This document shows positions 10,996-19,722 of a stretch of 64,000 bases of DNA, in pieces (within the stretch, counting starts at the first letter, position 1; every line of letters begins with the position of its first letter). Under the pieces are notes generated by a model. It was not told the origin of the DNA and made no database searches. It worked only from the letters and a program-made list of their open reading frames with translations. This DNA is from Actinobacillus equuli (GTDB lineage: Bacteria; Pseudomonadota; Gammaproteobacteria; Enterobacterales; Pasteurellaceae): the NCBI RefSeq assembly GCF_900636745.1, contig NZ_LR134310.1:62001-126000 (forward strand), in the 5' to 3' direction. The position numbers were made by a program, and so were the translations under genes.

Positions 10996-11049
10996 TCTAT
11001 TTCACATCATTTCATAGCATTTCGTAGCAGTTTATTTTTCTTTCGGTAA

Positions 11050-11103
11050 ATTTGACGGTATAGCCTTGCTGTTGTCGATAGAAGAACGCAAATACCGTCA
11101 AAT
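11050..11103. repeat. Perfect 12-bp inverted repeat downstream of guaA
   Basis: ATTTGACGGTAT (11050-11061) and ATACCGTCAAAT (11092-11103) are exact complements 30 bases apart. A third partial copy TGACGGTA follows at about 11107. The repeat lies at the 3' end of the lysozyme-like gene. It could be a weak terminator for that gene, a protein-binding site or a remnant of an integration event. Confidence 0.5.
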
Positions 11104-11119
11104 CCATGACGGTAGAATA

Positions 11120-11716
11120 CTACTGCTTCCCAACACTTTCTTTTCCCAACTCATAATACTCTTTTATTGAAGTGCCATAACCGTCTTTAGTGGTTGTGCC
11201 ATTTTGGGCAAATTTGATTGCGTTGCCGACACCCTTGAGATGTGCAGCGAATAAAAGTCCTGCTTTATGTGCTGCACTGCCTTGATAAACGCCTTTTGCT
11301 TCCATTGTACGAGCATTGCGGTTCATCAGTTTAATAACAGCATCATCTTGAATCATTTTTGAATTCAAAAAGGCAGACTTTCCGCCGACTAATACCCAAT
11401 TATCTGCATTTGCCAGAAAAGCTCTGTGCTGAACAGCATTTGCACCACTGGCAATACCCGGTTTTGTTTTAATTGCTGCTGCATATTTATCTTTTTGAAT
11501 CAAACCAACATCTACTAACGCCGCAGCACCGAATTGATAAGCACCTAAATAGCCATAGCTATTTTCTGCCGTATAATCTCCGCCACTCTCACGCTTGGCC
11601 AGTGCTTGTAATAACATTTTGGTTTGATTCAAAGTGAGTCCTTTTACTGTATTCCCTTTTCCAATTGACTTTAAAGCTAAATCAGCAATTTGTTTTGCCA
11701 TTTTAATTAAACTCAT
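11120..11716 (-). CDS. Lysozyme-like (transglycosylase-fold) protein, phage or effector type
   Basis: Unnamed 198-residue protein. Near residue 44 is the motif ALAKRESGGDYTAENSYGYLG followed by AYQFG. This resembles the catalytic-Glu and GxYQFG region of lysozyme-like/SLT peptidoglycan hydrolases, so cleavage of glycan strands is plausible. There is no signal peptide and no membrane segment. No holin, spanin or immunity-type gene lies beside it, so how it would reach the cell wall is unclear. The start at 11716 has a strong AAGGTGG ribosome site; an upstream TTG frame to 11755 would translate through that site and is less likely. It has its own transcription unit, since the phosphohexomutase terminator at 11812 lies upstream. 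The position beside guaA suggests a prophage or island remnant. Function moderately supported. Confidence 0.65.
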   Translation of the reverse strand: MSLIKMAKQIADLALKSIGKGNTVKGLTLNQTKMLLQALAKRESGGDYTAENSYGYLGAYQFGAAALVDVGLIQKDKYAAAIKTKPGIASGANAVQHRAFLANADNWVLVGGKSAFLNSKMIQDDAVIKLMNRNARTMEAKGVYQGSAAHKAGLLFAAHLKGVGNAIKFAQNGTTTKDGYGTSIKEYYELGKESVGKQ

Positions 11717-11811
11717 TTTTACCACCTTTTTGAGATTAATAATGTTTTTTGGCAATCAATCTATAATTGGGTTCAGTTTTTATCCTTTCCTTAAATAATT
11801 GACACAAAAAA

Positions 11812-11831
11812 AGCGAACCTTTCGGTTCGCT
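11812..11831 (-). terminator. Intrinsic terminator of the phosphohexomutase gene
   Basis: AGCGAACC-TTTC-GGTTCGCT, followed on the minus strand by TTTTTTTGTG. Confidence 0.88.
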
Positions 11832-11852
11832 CTTAATATTATCGACTCGTTA

Positions 11853-13511
11853 TTAGCAATCTTGTTTGCCGTATTGCTCTTGGCGTAGTAATTCACGTAC
11901 GCTTTCATCAAATTGGCTTAATACTTTATCTGCATCTGCCGCATCTTTACCTTTCGCATCTAAGTAGAACTTAATTTTCGGTTCTGTACCTGACGGACGA
12001 GTAATTAAACGGCTGCCGTTTTCCAATACGAATACAAGAATGTCGCTTTGACGATCTGTTTTTGTATGGTCAATTAGTTGAGCCACGCTGAAACCACCGA
12101 TTGCACTTGGTGGGTTGTTACGTAATGCCGTCATTAATTTACCGATTTCGGATAAATCGCTTACACGAATTGAAATTTGACCGCTTACATAAGCACCGAA
12201 TTCATTATTGAAATCGTTGATTGCGTCTTGTAACGTTTTGCCTTGTGCTTTTAAGTTACGGATAAAATCTAAGAATACAATAGCCGCTGAAATACCGTCT
12301 TTATCACGTACTTTATCTGGGTCAACTAAATAGCCTAACGCCTCTTCGAAACCGAATAATAAACCATCTACTTTACCGATATATTTAAAACCGGTTAAGG
12401 TTTCTTCCGATTGTAAACCGTATTTTTTCGCAATTTCAGCTAATGCAGGTGAAGACACTAATGAACAAGCTAATACGCCTTGTGTGCCTTGTGCATGGTA
12501 CTGTTTAGCTAAATACCAACCTAATAAGCAGCCTACAACGTTACCGTGTAAACCTTTCCAGTTGCCTTGCGCATCCGGCATTGCCACCGCTAAACGGTCT
12601 GCGTCCGGGTCGTTTGCAATGATAAATTCCGCATTTTTCTCTTTCGCTAATTTAATCGCTAAATCTAATGCACCTTTTTCTTCCGGGTTCGGGAAGTTAA
12701 CGGTTGGGAAAGAACCGTCCGGTTGAATTTGTTCTGCAACGAGATGCGGCTGCGGTAAACCGGCTTTTTCTAATGTTTTGCTTAATACTTCATAACCAAC
12801 ACCGTGCATTGCGGTATAAACATAGTTAATCTCTGCTGCCGGCTCTTTCGCTAATGCAGCTGTTTTTGCGATATATGCTTCTACGATTTCATCATCTAAT
12901 ACAGTAAAGTCTTGGCTACGTGGTAGATCCGCGATATTACCTGCCGCCACTTTATCAATTAACGCTGCAATATCTTTATCCGCAGGCGAAACAATTTGAC
13001 CGCCGCCGTTTGCCTTACCTAAATAAACTTTATAACCGTTATCTTCCGGTGGGTTATGGCTTGCGGTTACCATGACACCCGCTGTGGTATCAAAATATTT
13101 AATTGCATACGCAAGCACCGGTGTTGGTAATTTACGAGGTAATAAGTAAGCTTTGATACCTGCACCCGCCATAATTTCTGCCGTATCACGTGCAAATACG
13201 TCTGAATTTTTACGACCATCATAACCAATAACAATTGAAGGTTCTTTATCATAGCCTTTCAAGTAATCCGCTAAACCGCCGGCAGCTTGAGCCACTAATA
13301 CTCGGTTCATCCCCATAGAACCTGCTTGTAAACGGCCACGTAAACCTGCCGTACCAAACTGTAAACGGCCGTCAAAACGTGCTGTTAACTCTGCTAATGC
13401 TTTTTCATCGCCTGCTTGTGCAGCTTCAATCAGTTGAGCTAATTCAGCACGAGTTTCTTGATCCGGATCTTGTGCTAACCAGTTTTGCGCAATAGTAAAA
13501 ATTGTACTCAT
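11853..13511 (-). CDS. Alpha-D-phosphohexomutase (phosphoglucomutase/phosphomannomutase)
   Basis: Interconverts hexose 1- and 6-phosphates, feeding sugar nucleotide and glycogen or lipooligosaccharide synthesis. The 552-residue protein has the family's four landmarks. The catalytic phosphoserine is in TASHNPPEDNGYKVY (about 145), metal binding in NDPDADRLAVA (about 300), sugar specificity in GFEEALGY (about 390), and the phosphate-binding RPSGTEPKIKFY near the C-terminus. The early motif GTAGLRG is also present. It resembles the long YhxB/PgcA-like subgroup annotated as phosphomannomutase in Haemophilus. Glucose versus mannose preference cannot be read with certainty, so no symbol is given. 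The ATG is preceded by AAGGAATTGCT. It has its own terminator at 11812. Confidence 0.92.
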   Translation of the reverse strand: MSTIFTIAQNWLAQDPDQETRAELAQLIEAAQAGDEKALAELTARFDGRLQFGTAGLRGRLQAGSMGMNRVLVAQAAGGLADYLKGYDKEPSIVIGYDGRKNSDVFARDTAEIMAGAGIKAYLLPRKLPTPVLAYAIKYFDTTAGVMVTASHNPPEDNGYKVYLGKANGGGQIVSPADKDIAALIDKVAAGNIADLPRSQDFTVLDDEIVEAYIAKTAALAKEPAAEINYVYTAMHGVGYEVLSKTLEKAGLPQPHLVAEQIQPDGSFPTVNFPNPEEKGALDLAIKLAKEKNAEFIIANDPDADRLAVAMPDAQGNWKGLHGNVVGCLLGWYLAKQYHAQGTQGVLACSLVSSPALAEIAKKYGLQSEETLTGFKYIGKVDGLLFGFEEALGYLVDPDKVRDKDGISAAIVFLDFIRNLKAQGKTLQDAINDFNNEFGAYVSGQISIRVSDLSEIGKLMTALRNNPPSAIGGFSVAQLIDHTKTDRQSDILVFVLENGSRLITRPSGTEPKIKFYLDAKGKDAADADKVLSQFDESVRELLRQEQYGKQDC

Positions 13512-13890
13512 AGCAATTCCTTAAACTAAAAAATAATGAATGAAAACGTGTATAGCCTATCTGAAAACAGTATAAATAAAAATGATTTATTTCATCTTTT
13601 TAGCAAGTTTGTGATCTATTTCGCAAATAAAAATCAAGCAAACGGTTGCGACTATCTAAATGAAAAATAAGCTTTTTTCGCATTAATCAGATTTTATACA
13701 GTCGGAAAGGTAATTTGTCTATTATGCCATTTTTTCACACGGAAAGACATTTGTTATCTTCCTAAACAAGCGGTCAAATTTCAGCTAAATTTTGCAAATT
13801 TTTCACAAAAAACGACCGCTTATCAGCTGACACAAATCCTTATTGTAAACTTTTTAAAATTAATAGATAAATTTCTCGGATAAGGTCAGA
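13512..13890. other. 379-base divergent intergenic region
   Basis: Gap between the divergent phosphohexomutase and DUF1919 genes. It holds promoter space for both, very AT-rich sequence and the paired uptake signals at 13766-13821. I see no open reading frame, RNA gene or clear operator in it, and no near-consensus sigma-70 promoter stands out. Confidence 0.6.
13766..13821. repeat. Paired DNA uptake signals in a divergent promoter region
   Basis: ACAAGCGGTCAAATTT on the left and an inverted ...AACGACCGCTT on the right. Both neighbours are transcribed away from this site, so it is not a terminator for them. Confidence 0.8.
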
Positions 13891-14568
13891 ATGCGCTCCT
13901 TTCTAGTTATTTTGAAATTTTCTTTCCGTCTAAATACGTTAACGACTATGTTTAATTTTATCCCAAAAGTATTGAATAAATCCTTGCGTAAAATCATCAA
14001 CGCATTAAATCGCCAACGTTTACAAAATCACTCGATGTCGGTACTGTCTATTAATTGTAACGGTGCATTTATCTTACATGAATTAGGTGAGCAATTCCGT
14101 TCACCATTTGTTAATTTATATCTTTCACCGGCAGACTTTCTAAAATACTTAAAAAATATGTCGCATTATATGCAAGCGGAGCTCACTTTTTTAGCCACGG
14201 AAAAACGTTATCCGGTGGGTAAATTAGATGATCTCACCATTCATTTTATGCACTATCATTCCGAACAAGAAGCGGCAAGTAAATGGGCGGAACGTACCAA
14301 ACGCATCAATTTAGATAACCTGTTTGTGATGATGACCGACCGTGACGGCTGTACTTACCAAGATTTGCAAGAATTTGACCGCTTACCGTTTAAAAATAAA
14401 GTGGTATTTACTCACAAGCCTTACCCGGAATTAAAATCAGCTTTATATGTGAAAGGATTCGAAGATAAACCACAAGTCGGTGATTTATTTGAGTTTTCCG
14501 GTTGGAATGGTAAGAAGTATTACGATCAACTGAATTATGTGAATTGGTTTAACGGGAAAGGATTCTAG
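13891..14568 (+). CDS. DUF1919 family protein (putative surface-polysaccharide-related)
   Basis: A 225-residue protein I assign to DUF1919, a family that includes proteins encoded in exopolysaccharide or capsule gene clusters; biochemical activity is not established. Visible landmarks are LSINCNGAFILHELGEQFRSPFVNLYLSP near the N-terminus, the segment VGKLDDLTIHFMHYHSEQEAASKWAERTKRIN in the middle, and the tail FSGWNGKKYYDQLNYVNW; I quote them only as markers. No signal peptide or membrane helix is obvious. The ATG at 13891 follows AAGGT by about five bases. The zinc-finger gene starts 3 bases after its stop, so the two are almost certainly cotranscribed. No capsule genes are nearby. Confidence 0.75.
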   Translation: MRSFLVILKFSFRLNTLTTMFNFIPKVLNKSLRKIINALNRQRLQNHSMSVLSINCNGAFILHELGEQFRSPFVNLYLSPADFLKYLKNMSHYMQAELTFLATEKRYPVGKLDDLTIHFMHYHSEQEAASKWAERTKRINLDNLFVMMTDRDGCTYQDLQEFDRLPFKNKVVFTHKPYPELKSALYVKGFEDKPQVGDLFEFSGWNGKKYYDQLNYVNWFNGKGF

Positions 14569-14571
14569 TTT

Positions 14572-14886
14572 ATGTTTAAGGTTTATGGCTTAACCGTAGA
14601 TAATCAAACACGCTGTCAGCATTATCATTCTGTGCTGGATATTATCGCCATTAAATTCAAATGTTGTGATAAGTTTTACCCGTGTTATCAATGCCACCAA
14701 GCCTGTGAAACTCACGCTATTGAACGTTGGCAAGCAACTGAATTTGATCAACCGGCGATTTTATGCGGTAACTGCCAACAAACTTTGACCATTCAGCAAT
14801 ATATGCACGTTACACATTGTCCTTATTGCCGAGCACAATTCAATAGTGGCTGTCAGAAACATTATTCGATCTATTTTGAAGTGTGA
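14572..14886 (+). CDS. CHY-type zinc finger protein
   Basis: Small 104-residue protein rich in Cys and His. The pairs CCDKFYPCYQCHQACETH, ILCGNCQQTL and HCPYCRAQFNSGC provide the spaced ligands of a CHY zinc finger (up to three zinc ions). Eukaryotic relatives include Hot13, which binds zinc in mitochondria; the bacterial role is unknown, though metal binding is very likely. It follows the DUF1919 gene by 3 bases and ends before a shared bidirectional hairpin with glmU. Confidence 0.85.
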   Translation: MFKVYGLTVDNQTRCQHYHSVLDIIAIKFKCCDKFYPCYQCHQACETHAIERWQATEFDQPAILCGNCQQTLTIQQYMHVTHCPYCRAQFNSGCQKHYSIYFEV

Positions 14887-14932
14887 GCCTAAAGCCCACG
14901 GGATACTCGAAGTAGTATGGATATAAATAGAA

Positions 14933-14978
14933 ACAAGCGGTCGAATTTGCAGAAAATTTTGCAAATCCGACCGCTTGT
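14933..14978. terminator. Paired uptake signals forming a bidirectional terminator
   Basis: ACAAGCGGTCGAATTTGCA and TTTGCAAATCCGACCGCTTGT form a long near-perfect stem between the convergent zinc-finger gene and glmU. Confidence 0.8.
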
Positions 14979-15005
14979 TACATATGTATATGAAGTAGCT
15001 AAGAA

Positions 15006-16370
15006 CTATTTTTTCTTAGTTGGGCGTTGCCAGCCTTGGATATGGCGTTGTGGTACACGGCTAATCACTAACTCGTTTTCCGCCACATCTTTGGTAATAG
15101 TTGCACCCGCACCGATAGTTGCACCGTCTGCGATAGTCACCGGTGCGACTAATTGGCTATCTGAACCGACAAACACATTGTTGCCGATAACCGTTTTGAA
15201 TTTTTTTGCACCATCATAGTTACAAGTGATTACACCTGCACCGATATTACAATTGCTACCTACTTCCGCATCACCGATATAGGTTAAATGGTTTACTTTA
15301 GAACCTTTACCTACTTGAGCATTTTTAATCTCCACAAAGTTACCTACGTGGGTTTCTTCCGCAAGATTTGCGCCCGGACGTAAACGAGAGAACGGACCGA
15401 TTTGTGCCGCTTTACCCACTACTGCATCTTCAATCACAGAATATGGTTTGATTTCTACATCATCGCCAATTTCACAATTTCTAAGTACACAACCCGCACC
15501 GATACGAACACGATTACCCAGTTTCACTTCACCTTCGATAATTACGTTCACATCAATTTCCACATCTTTACCGTGTGTTAAGCTACCACGAATATCAAAA
15601 CGAGCTGGATCAATTAAGCGTACACCGGCTAACAGTAGTTTTTCAGCTTGTGTTTTTTGGTAGAAACGCTCTAATGCCGCAAGTTGTAAACGGTTATTCG
15701 CCCCTTCAACTTCCATAAATTCACTTGCTTGTACCGCTTGAACCTTATAACCATCTTGGTTCGCCATTGCGATCACATCGGTAATATAGTATTCGCCTTG
15801 TGCATTATTGTTATTTAAATTACCAAGCCATTTTTTGAAGCTTGCACCGCTTGCAACCATTACACCCGTGTTTACTTCACGGATTTTTAATTGTTCCGCA
15901 TTCGCATCTTTTTGCTCTACGATCGCAACTACAGAACCGTTTTCACGAATAATACGTCCATAACCAGTCGGATTTTCTAATTCAACAGTTAACAACGCGA
16001 TTCCATTTTCTGGTTTTGCTGCAATTAAACGTTCTAAGGTTTCTTTAGTGATTAATGGCGCATCACCGTAAAGCATTAAGATATTCTCATCATCAGCAAA
16101 GAATGGCGCTGCCTGTTGCATTGCATGACCTGTACCTAATTGCTCTGCTTGTAATACCCAGTTTACTGGCTCAGAACTTAAGCGTTGTTGTAATAATTCC
16201 CCACCGTGGCCATAAATTAAATGAATTTGTTTTGCATCGATCTGCTTCGCTGTATCGATAACATGTTTAACCATTGGCTTTCCTGCAACGGTGTGAAGCA
16301 CTTTGGGTAAATCAGAATACATACGAGTACCTTTACCCGCAGCTAAAATTACTACGCTTAGTTGAGTCAT
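15006..16370 (-). CDS. glmU: Bifunctional UDP-N-acetylglucosamine pyrophosphorylase / glucosamine-1-phosphate acetyltransferase
   Basis: Makes UDP-GlcNAc, the precursor of peptidoglycan and lipid A, in two steps: acetylation of glucosamine 1-phosphate, then uridylylation. The 454 residues match the family. The N-terminal nucleotidyltransferase begins [21 protein letters not shown], with the uridyl site YGDAPL near residue 104. The C-terminal half is a left-handed beta-helix of hexapeptide repeats (about 250-430), with the catalytic His in [15 protein letters not shown] and the acetyl-CoA region near SDSQLVAPV. It stands alone here, convergent with the zinc-finger gene. Confidence 0.97.
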   Translation of the reverse strand: MTQLSVVILAAGKGTRMYSDLPKVLHTVAGKPMVKHVIDTAKQIDAKQIHLIYGHGGELLQQRLSSEPVNWVLQAEQLGTGHAMQQAAPFFADDENILMLYGDAPLITKETLERLIAAKPENGIALLTVELENPTGYGRIIRENGSVVAIVEQKDANAEQLKIREVNTGVMVASGASFKKWLGNLNNNNAQGEYYITDVIAMANQDGYKVQAVQASEFMEVEGANNRLQLAALERFYQKTQAEKLLLAGVRLIDPARFDIRGSLTHGKDVEIDVNVIIEGEVKLGNRVRIGAGCVLRNCEIGDDVEIKPYSVIEDAVVGKAAQIGPFSRLRPGANLAEETHVGNFVEIKNAQVGKGSKVNHLTYIGDAEVGSNCNIGAGVITCNYDGAKKFKTVIGNNVFVGSDSQLVAPVTIADGATIGAGATITKDVAENELVISRVPQRHIQGWQRPTKKK

Positions 16371-16551
16371 TGTGTAATCCCTTAATGAATTAAATAAATA
16401 CTATAATATTGTAATAGAAAAATGTAATAAACAGAATGGGCGATATTAATTAGGGCACATTTTGCTTAGTTTACTTTTATTGGATACAAATTCATCCAAT
16501 TAGTTCGAATTTCTTTGCAATATTTCATCAATTATAATATATAAATAAAAA

Positions 16552-16574
16552 GCTCCGACCACAATGGACGGAGC
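16552..16574 (-). terminator. Intrinsic terminator of the acrRAB operon
   Basis: GCTCCG and CGGAGC flank an 11-base loop; the minus strand continues TTTTTATTT. It is about 20 bases past the acrB stop. Confidence 0.75.
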
Positions 16575-16590
16575 CCTTCATTACTTACAA

Positions 16591-19500
16591 TTACGCATTT
16601 GCGTGTTCAATTTTTTCCACGTTTTCTTTAGCGTATTTTTCTTCATCAAACTCGCGCAGCGGTTTGTGTGATTCACCTAAGAAAGTATAAATTACCGGCA
16701 GAACGAATAAAGTAAATAGTGTACCGATACTTAAACCGGCAACAATTACCATACCCATACTGAAACGGGCAATCGCACCTGCACCTACCGCAAAGAGTAA
16801 TGGAATTAAACCTGCTACCATTGCTGCGGTTGTCATCATAATAGGACGTAAACGAATTGTCGCCGAATGAACAATTGCCTCAAAGCGAGATAAACCATTA
16901 TTTAACTGCTCTTCTTTTGCAACTTCACACATTAAAATACCATGTTTGGTAATTAAACCGACTAAAGTTACTAAACCTACCTGCGAATAAATATTCAATG
17001 TTGCACCTGCTTTTCCTGCGATGCCAAGTATATTTAGAACCAATAATGCGCCACTTAATGCTAACGGTACAGAAACTAAAATTACCATCGGATCACGCCA
17101 AGATTCAAACTGAATCGCGAGTACGAGATAAATGATAATTACCGCTAAAGCAAAGGTCATCACCATCGCATTACCTTCTTGAACATACTGACGAGCTTCA
17201 GATTTAAAGTCGTATTGATATCCCTTAGGTAAGCTGCGATCAAGCTCTTCTTTAGCCCAATTAACCGCATCCCCGATCGAGCTTGATACCACGCCCGAAA
17301 TCGTTGCGGAATTTAATTGGTTCATACGTGGTAACGCTGCCGGCTCTGTCGATAATTCAAGTGTGACAAACGAACTTAGCGGAACCGATTCACCACTTGC
17401 CGTTGTAACATAATAATTTACTAAATCTTGTGGATTTAAACGATCTTTACGGATAGCTTGCGATACAATCGGATATGCGCGAGAGTCAATATCTACACGT
17501 GTAATAATCGCACCGGATAAGTACGCACCTAACGTACCACTCACTTGTTGCATCGTTACCCCATAAGTCCCCATTTTCTCACGATCAAATTTCCATTTCA
17601 TCGTTACTGTATTAAATTTCAAATCAAGACTTGAGAAGAAGAATTGACCTGAAGCTTGTGCTTTTTTCAGGAACTCTGTTGCTACATCCGCTAACTTAGT
17701 ATAGTTATCTGCGGTGGTAATCACTAATGAGAACGGTAAACCATTTTCCCCCGTCGAAATTTCAGGGAATGCAATCGCATTAATATCCATACCAACAACA
17801 TTTTTGGCAATCGCAGAAACATCAGCTGCAATTGGCGCACGTTCACGCTCACGATCATTCCAATCTTTTAATGAAATAATTGATAACGCACTATTTGCAC
17901 CATTAAAGCCTGACACGGTCATCATTGATGACACCTCCGGTATTTTACCCACTTCTTCATTAAATTTTTCTGTCGCGGCTTGCGTATAATCTAAGTTAGT
18001 ATTTGACGGGCCATTACCGATACCAACCACGAAACCACGGTCTTCTGTTGGTGCAACTTCACTTGAAAGTGATGTCAATAAAGTTGGTAATACGGCAAAA
18101 ATCCCCAATGCGAAAATCAATACGAACCAGCGCATAGCCATTACACCTCTCAACATATTGGTATAACAACTGGTCATTTTGTCTAACATCGCATTGATAC
18201 ATTTTGAAAAACGACTTTCGTGCTCTTCATTATGTTCTTTTAATACTCGGCTAGACATCATTGGTGATAAAGTCAATGCCGCAATACCTGAAATAAATAC
18301 CGCACCGGCTAAAGTTAATGCGAACTCTTTAAATAAAGAGCCTGTTACACCATCCATTAACGCCATTGGAGAATATACCGCCCCCAGCGTAATCGTCATC
18401 GAAATAACCGGAATAGCAATCTCACGCGTACCGATAATAGCCGCATCAAACGGTGATTTCCCCTCTTTTACATGACGTTCTACGTTCTCAAGTACAACGA
18501 TCGCATCATCCACCACTAATCCGATTGCAAGTACTAATGCTAATAGAGTCAATAGATTGATTGAGAAACCAAACATCTGGAGTAAAAATAATACCCCGAT
18601 CAATGAAATCGGAATGGTGATAATTGGTACAACCATTGCACGTAATGAACCTAAGAAAAGGATAATTACGACTAATACGATTACGGTTGCTTCACCAATG
18701 GTCTTAATTACTTCATTAATCGAGCTATTAATCGCAATGGTTTTGTCATATAAAATCTGACCGCTCATTGATGATGGTAAGTTTTTGGTAATTAATTCAA
18801 ATACCGGATAAATGTCTTTCGCTACGGTCAATGAGTTTGCTGTCGTTGCAGCACTCACCGCTAATACAACCGCTTCCTTACCGTCTGCAACTACTCGAGA
18901 TGCGTCTTGGTATTTATCTAACTCAACCTTTGCAATATCTTTAAGTTTAACAATACGACCGTCCGATGTTGTTGAAATCGTAACGTTTTCTAACTCTTCA
19001 ACTGACGGCGTACTTGATTCCACCTTGTTTTTATAAACAGTATAGTAACCGTTCGCATTACCCGCAGCAGTATTTAAGTTATTCGCGCTTAGTGCTGATA
19101 ATACAGCCGCACCAGAAAGGTTATTACCCGCCATTTTTTCAGGATCTAACCAAATGCGTAAACCGAAAGTTGCCGCACCAAAAATATCTACGCTTGAAAC
19201 ACCGTTTACTGTAAAGAATTGTGGTTTTACCACACGGTTAATGTAGTCGGTAATTTGTGAAGGATTTAATTCATCCGATACAAAACGAATATACATTAAC
19301 GCATCATTTGAACCTGATGATACGCTAATAGACGGGTCATCGATCCCACTTGGTAAATTTGCACGAATTGCATTCACCTTCGCAGAAATATCCGCTAACG
19401 CCATTTGCGGGTTAGTATTTAACTTCATTTTAATCGTGGTAGTTGATGTACTCGGACTACTCGAAGAAGTTACATAGTCGATATTATCCGCTTGCGCTAC

Positions 19501-19710
19501 CGCCTCTTCGATTTGAGAAGTTACCAACGCTTGCATCAAGCTTGCATCCGCACCTGAATAGTTAACGTTAACAGTTACGATCGAAATTGTCATTTCAGGA
19601 TATTCACGAACTTGCAGTTTATTAATAGATTGCAAACCTAAAATAGTAATCAGCAAACTAATACAAACGGCAAGTACCGGACGTTTAATAAAAATATCAG
19701 TAAATTTCAT
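16591..19710 (-). CDS. acrB: RND multidrug efflux pump inner-membrane subunit AcrB
   Basis: Proton-driven transporter subunit of a tripartite pump that expels drugs, dyes and detergents across both membranes. The 1039 residues begin FTDIFIKRPVLAVCISLL, the standard first helix. Two large periplasmic loops sit after helices 1 and 7. The proton-relay Asp pair is in IGLVVDDAIVVLENVERH of helix 4. The repeated second half ends with the usual helical bundle and a short cytoplasmic tail. It follows acrA by 12 bases and is the last gene of acrRAB, as in Haemophilus. No TolC-type outer-membrane gene is in the operon, so a TolC elsewhere is presumably used. Confidence 0.95.
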   Translation of the reverse strand: MKFTDIFIKRPVLAVCISLLITILGLQSINKLQVREYPEMTISIVTVNVNYSGADASLMQALVTSQIEEAVAQADNIDYVTSSSSPSTSTTTIKMKLNTNPQMALADISAKVNAIRANLPSGIDDPSISVSSGSNDALMYIRFVSDELNPSQITDYINRVVKPQFFTVNGVSSVDIFGAATFGLRIWLDPEKMAGNNLSGAAVLSALSANNLNTAAGNANGYYTVYKNKVESSTPSVEELENVTISTTSDGRIVKLKDIAKVELDKYQDASRVVADGKEAVVLAVSAATTANSLTVAKDIYPVFELITKNLPSSMSGQILYDKTIAINSSINEVIKTIGEATVIVLVVIILFLGSLRAMVVPIITIPISLIGVLFLLQMFGFSINLLTLLALVLAIGLVVDDAIVVLENVERHVKEGKSPFDAAIIGTREIAIPVISMTITLGAVYSPMALMDGVTGSLFKEFALTLAGAVFISGIAALTLSPMMSSRVLKEHNEEHESRFSKCINAMLDKMTSCYTNMLRGVMAMRWFVLIFALGIFAVLPTLLTSLSSEVAPTEDRGFVVGIGNGPSNTNLDYTQAATEKFNEEVGKIPEVSSMMTVSGFNGANSALSIISLKDWNDRERERAPIAADVSAIAKNVVGMDINAIAFPEISTGENGLPFSLVITTADNYTKLADVATEFLKKAQASGQFFFSSLDLKFNTVTMKWKFDREKMGTYGVTMQQVSGTLGAYLSGAIITRVDIDSRAYPIVSQAIRKDRLNPQDLVNYYVTTASGESVPLSSFVTLELSTEPAALPRMNQLNSATISGVVSSSIGDAVNWAKEELDRSLPKGYQYDFKSEARQYVQEGNAMVMTFALAVIIIYLVLAIQFESWRDPMVILVSVPLALSGALLVLNILGIAGKAGATLNIYSQVGLVTLVGLITKHGILMCEVAKEEQLNNGLSRFEAIVHSATIRLRPIMMTTAAMVAGLIPLLFAVGAGAIARFSMGMVIVAGLSIGTLFTLFVLPVIYTFLGESHKPLREFDEEKYAKENVEKIEHANA

Positions 19711-19722
19711 TGATTACCTCAA

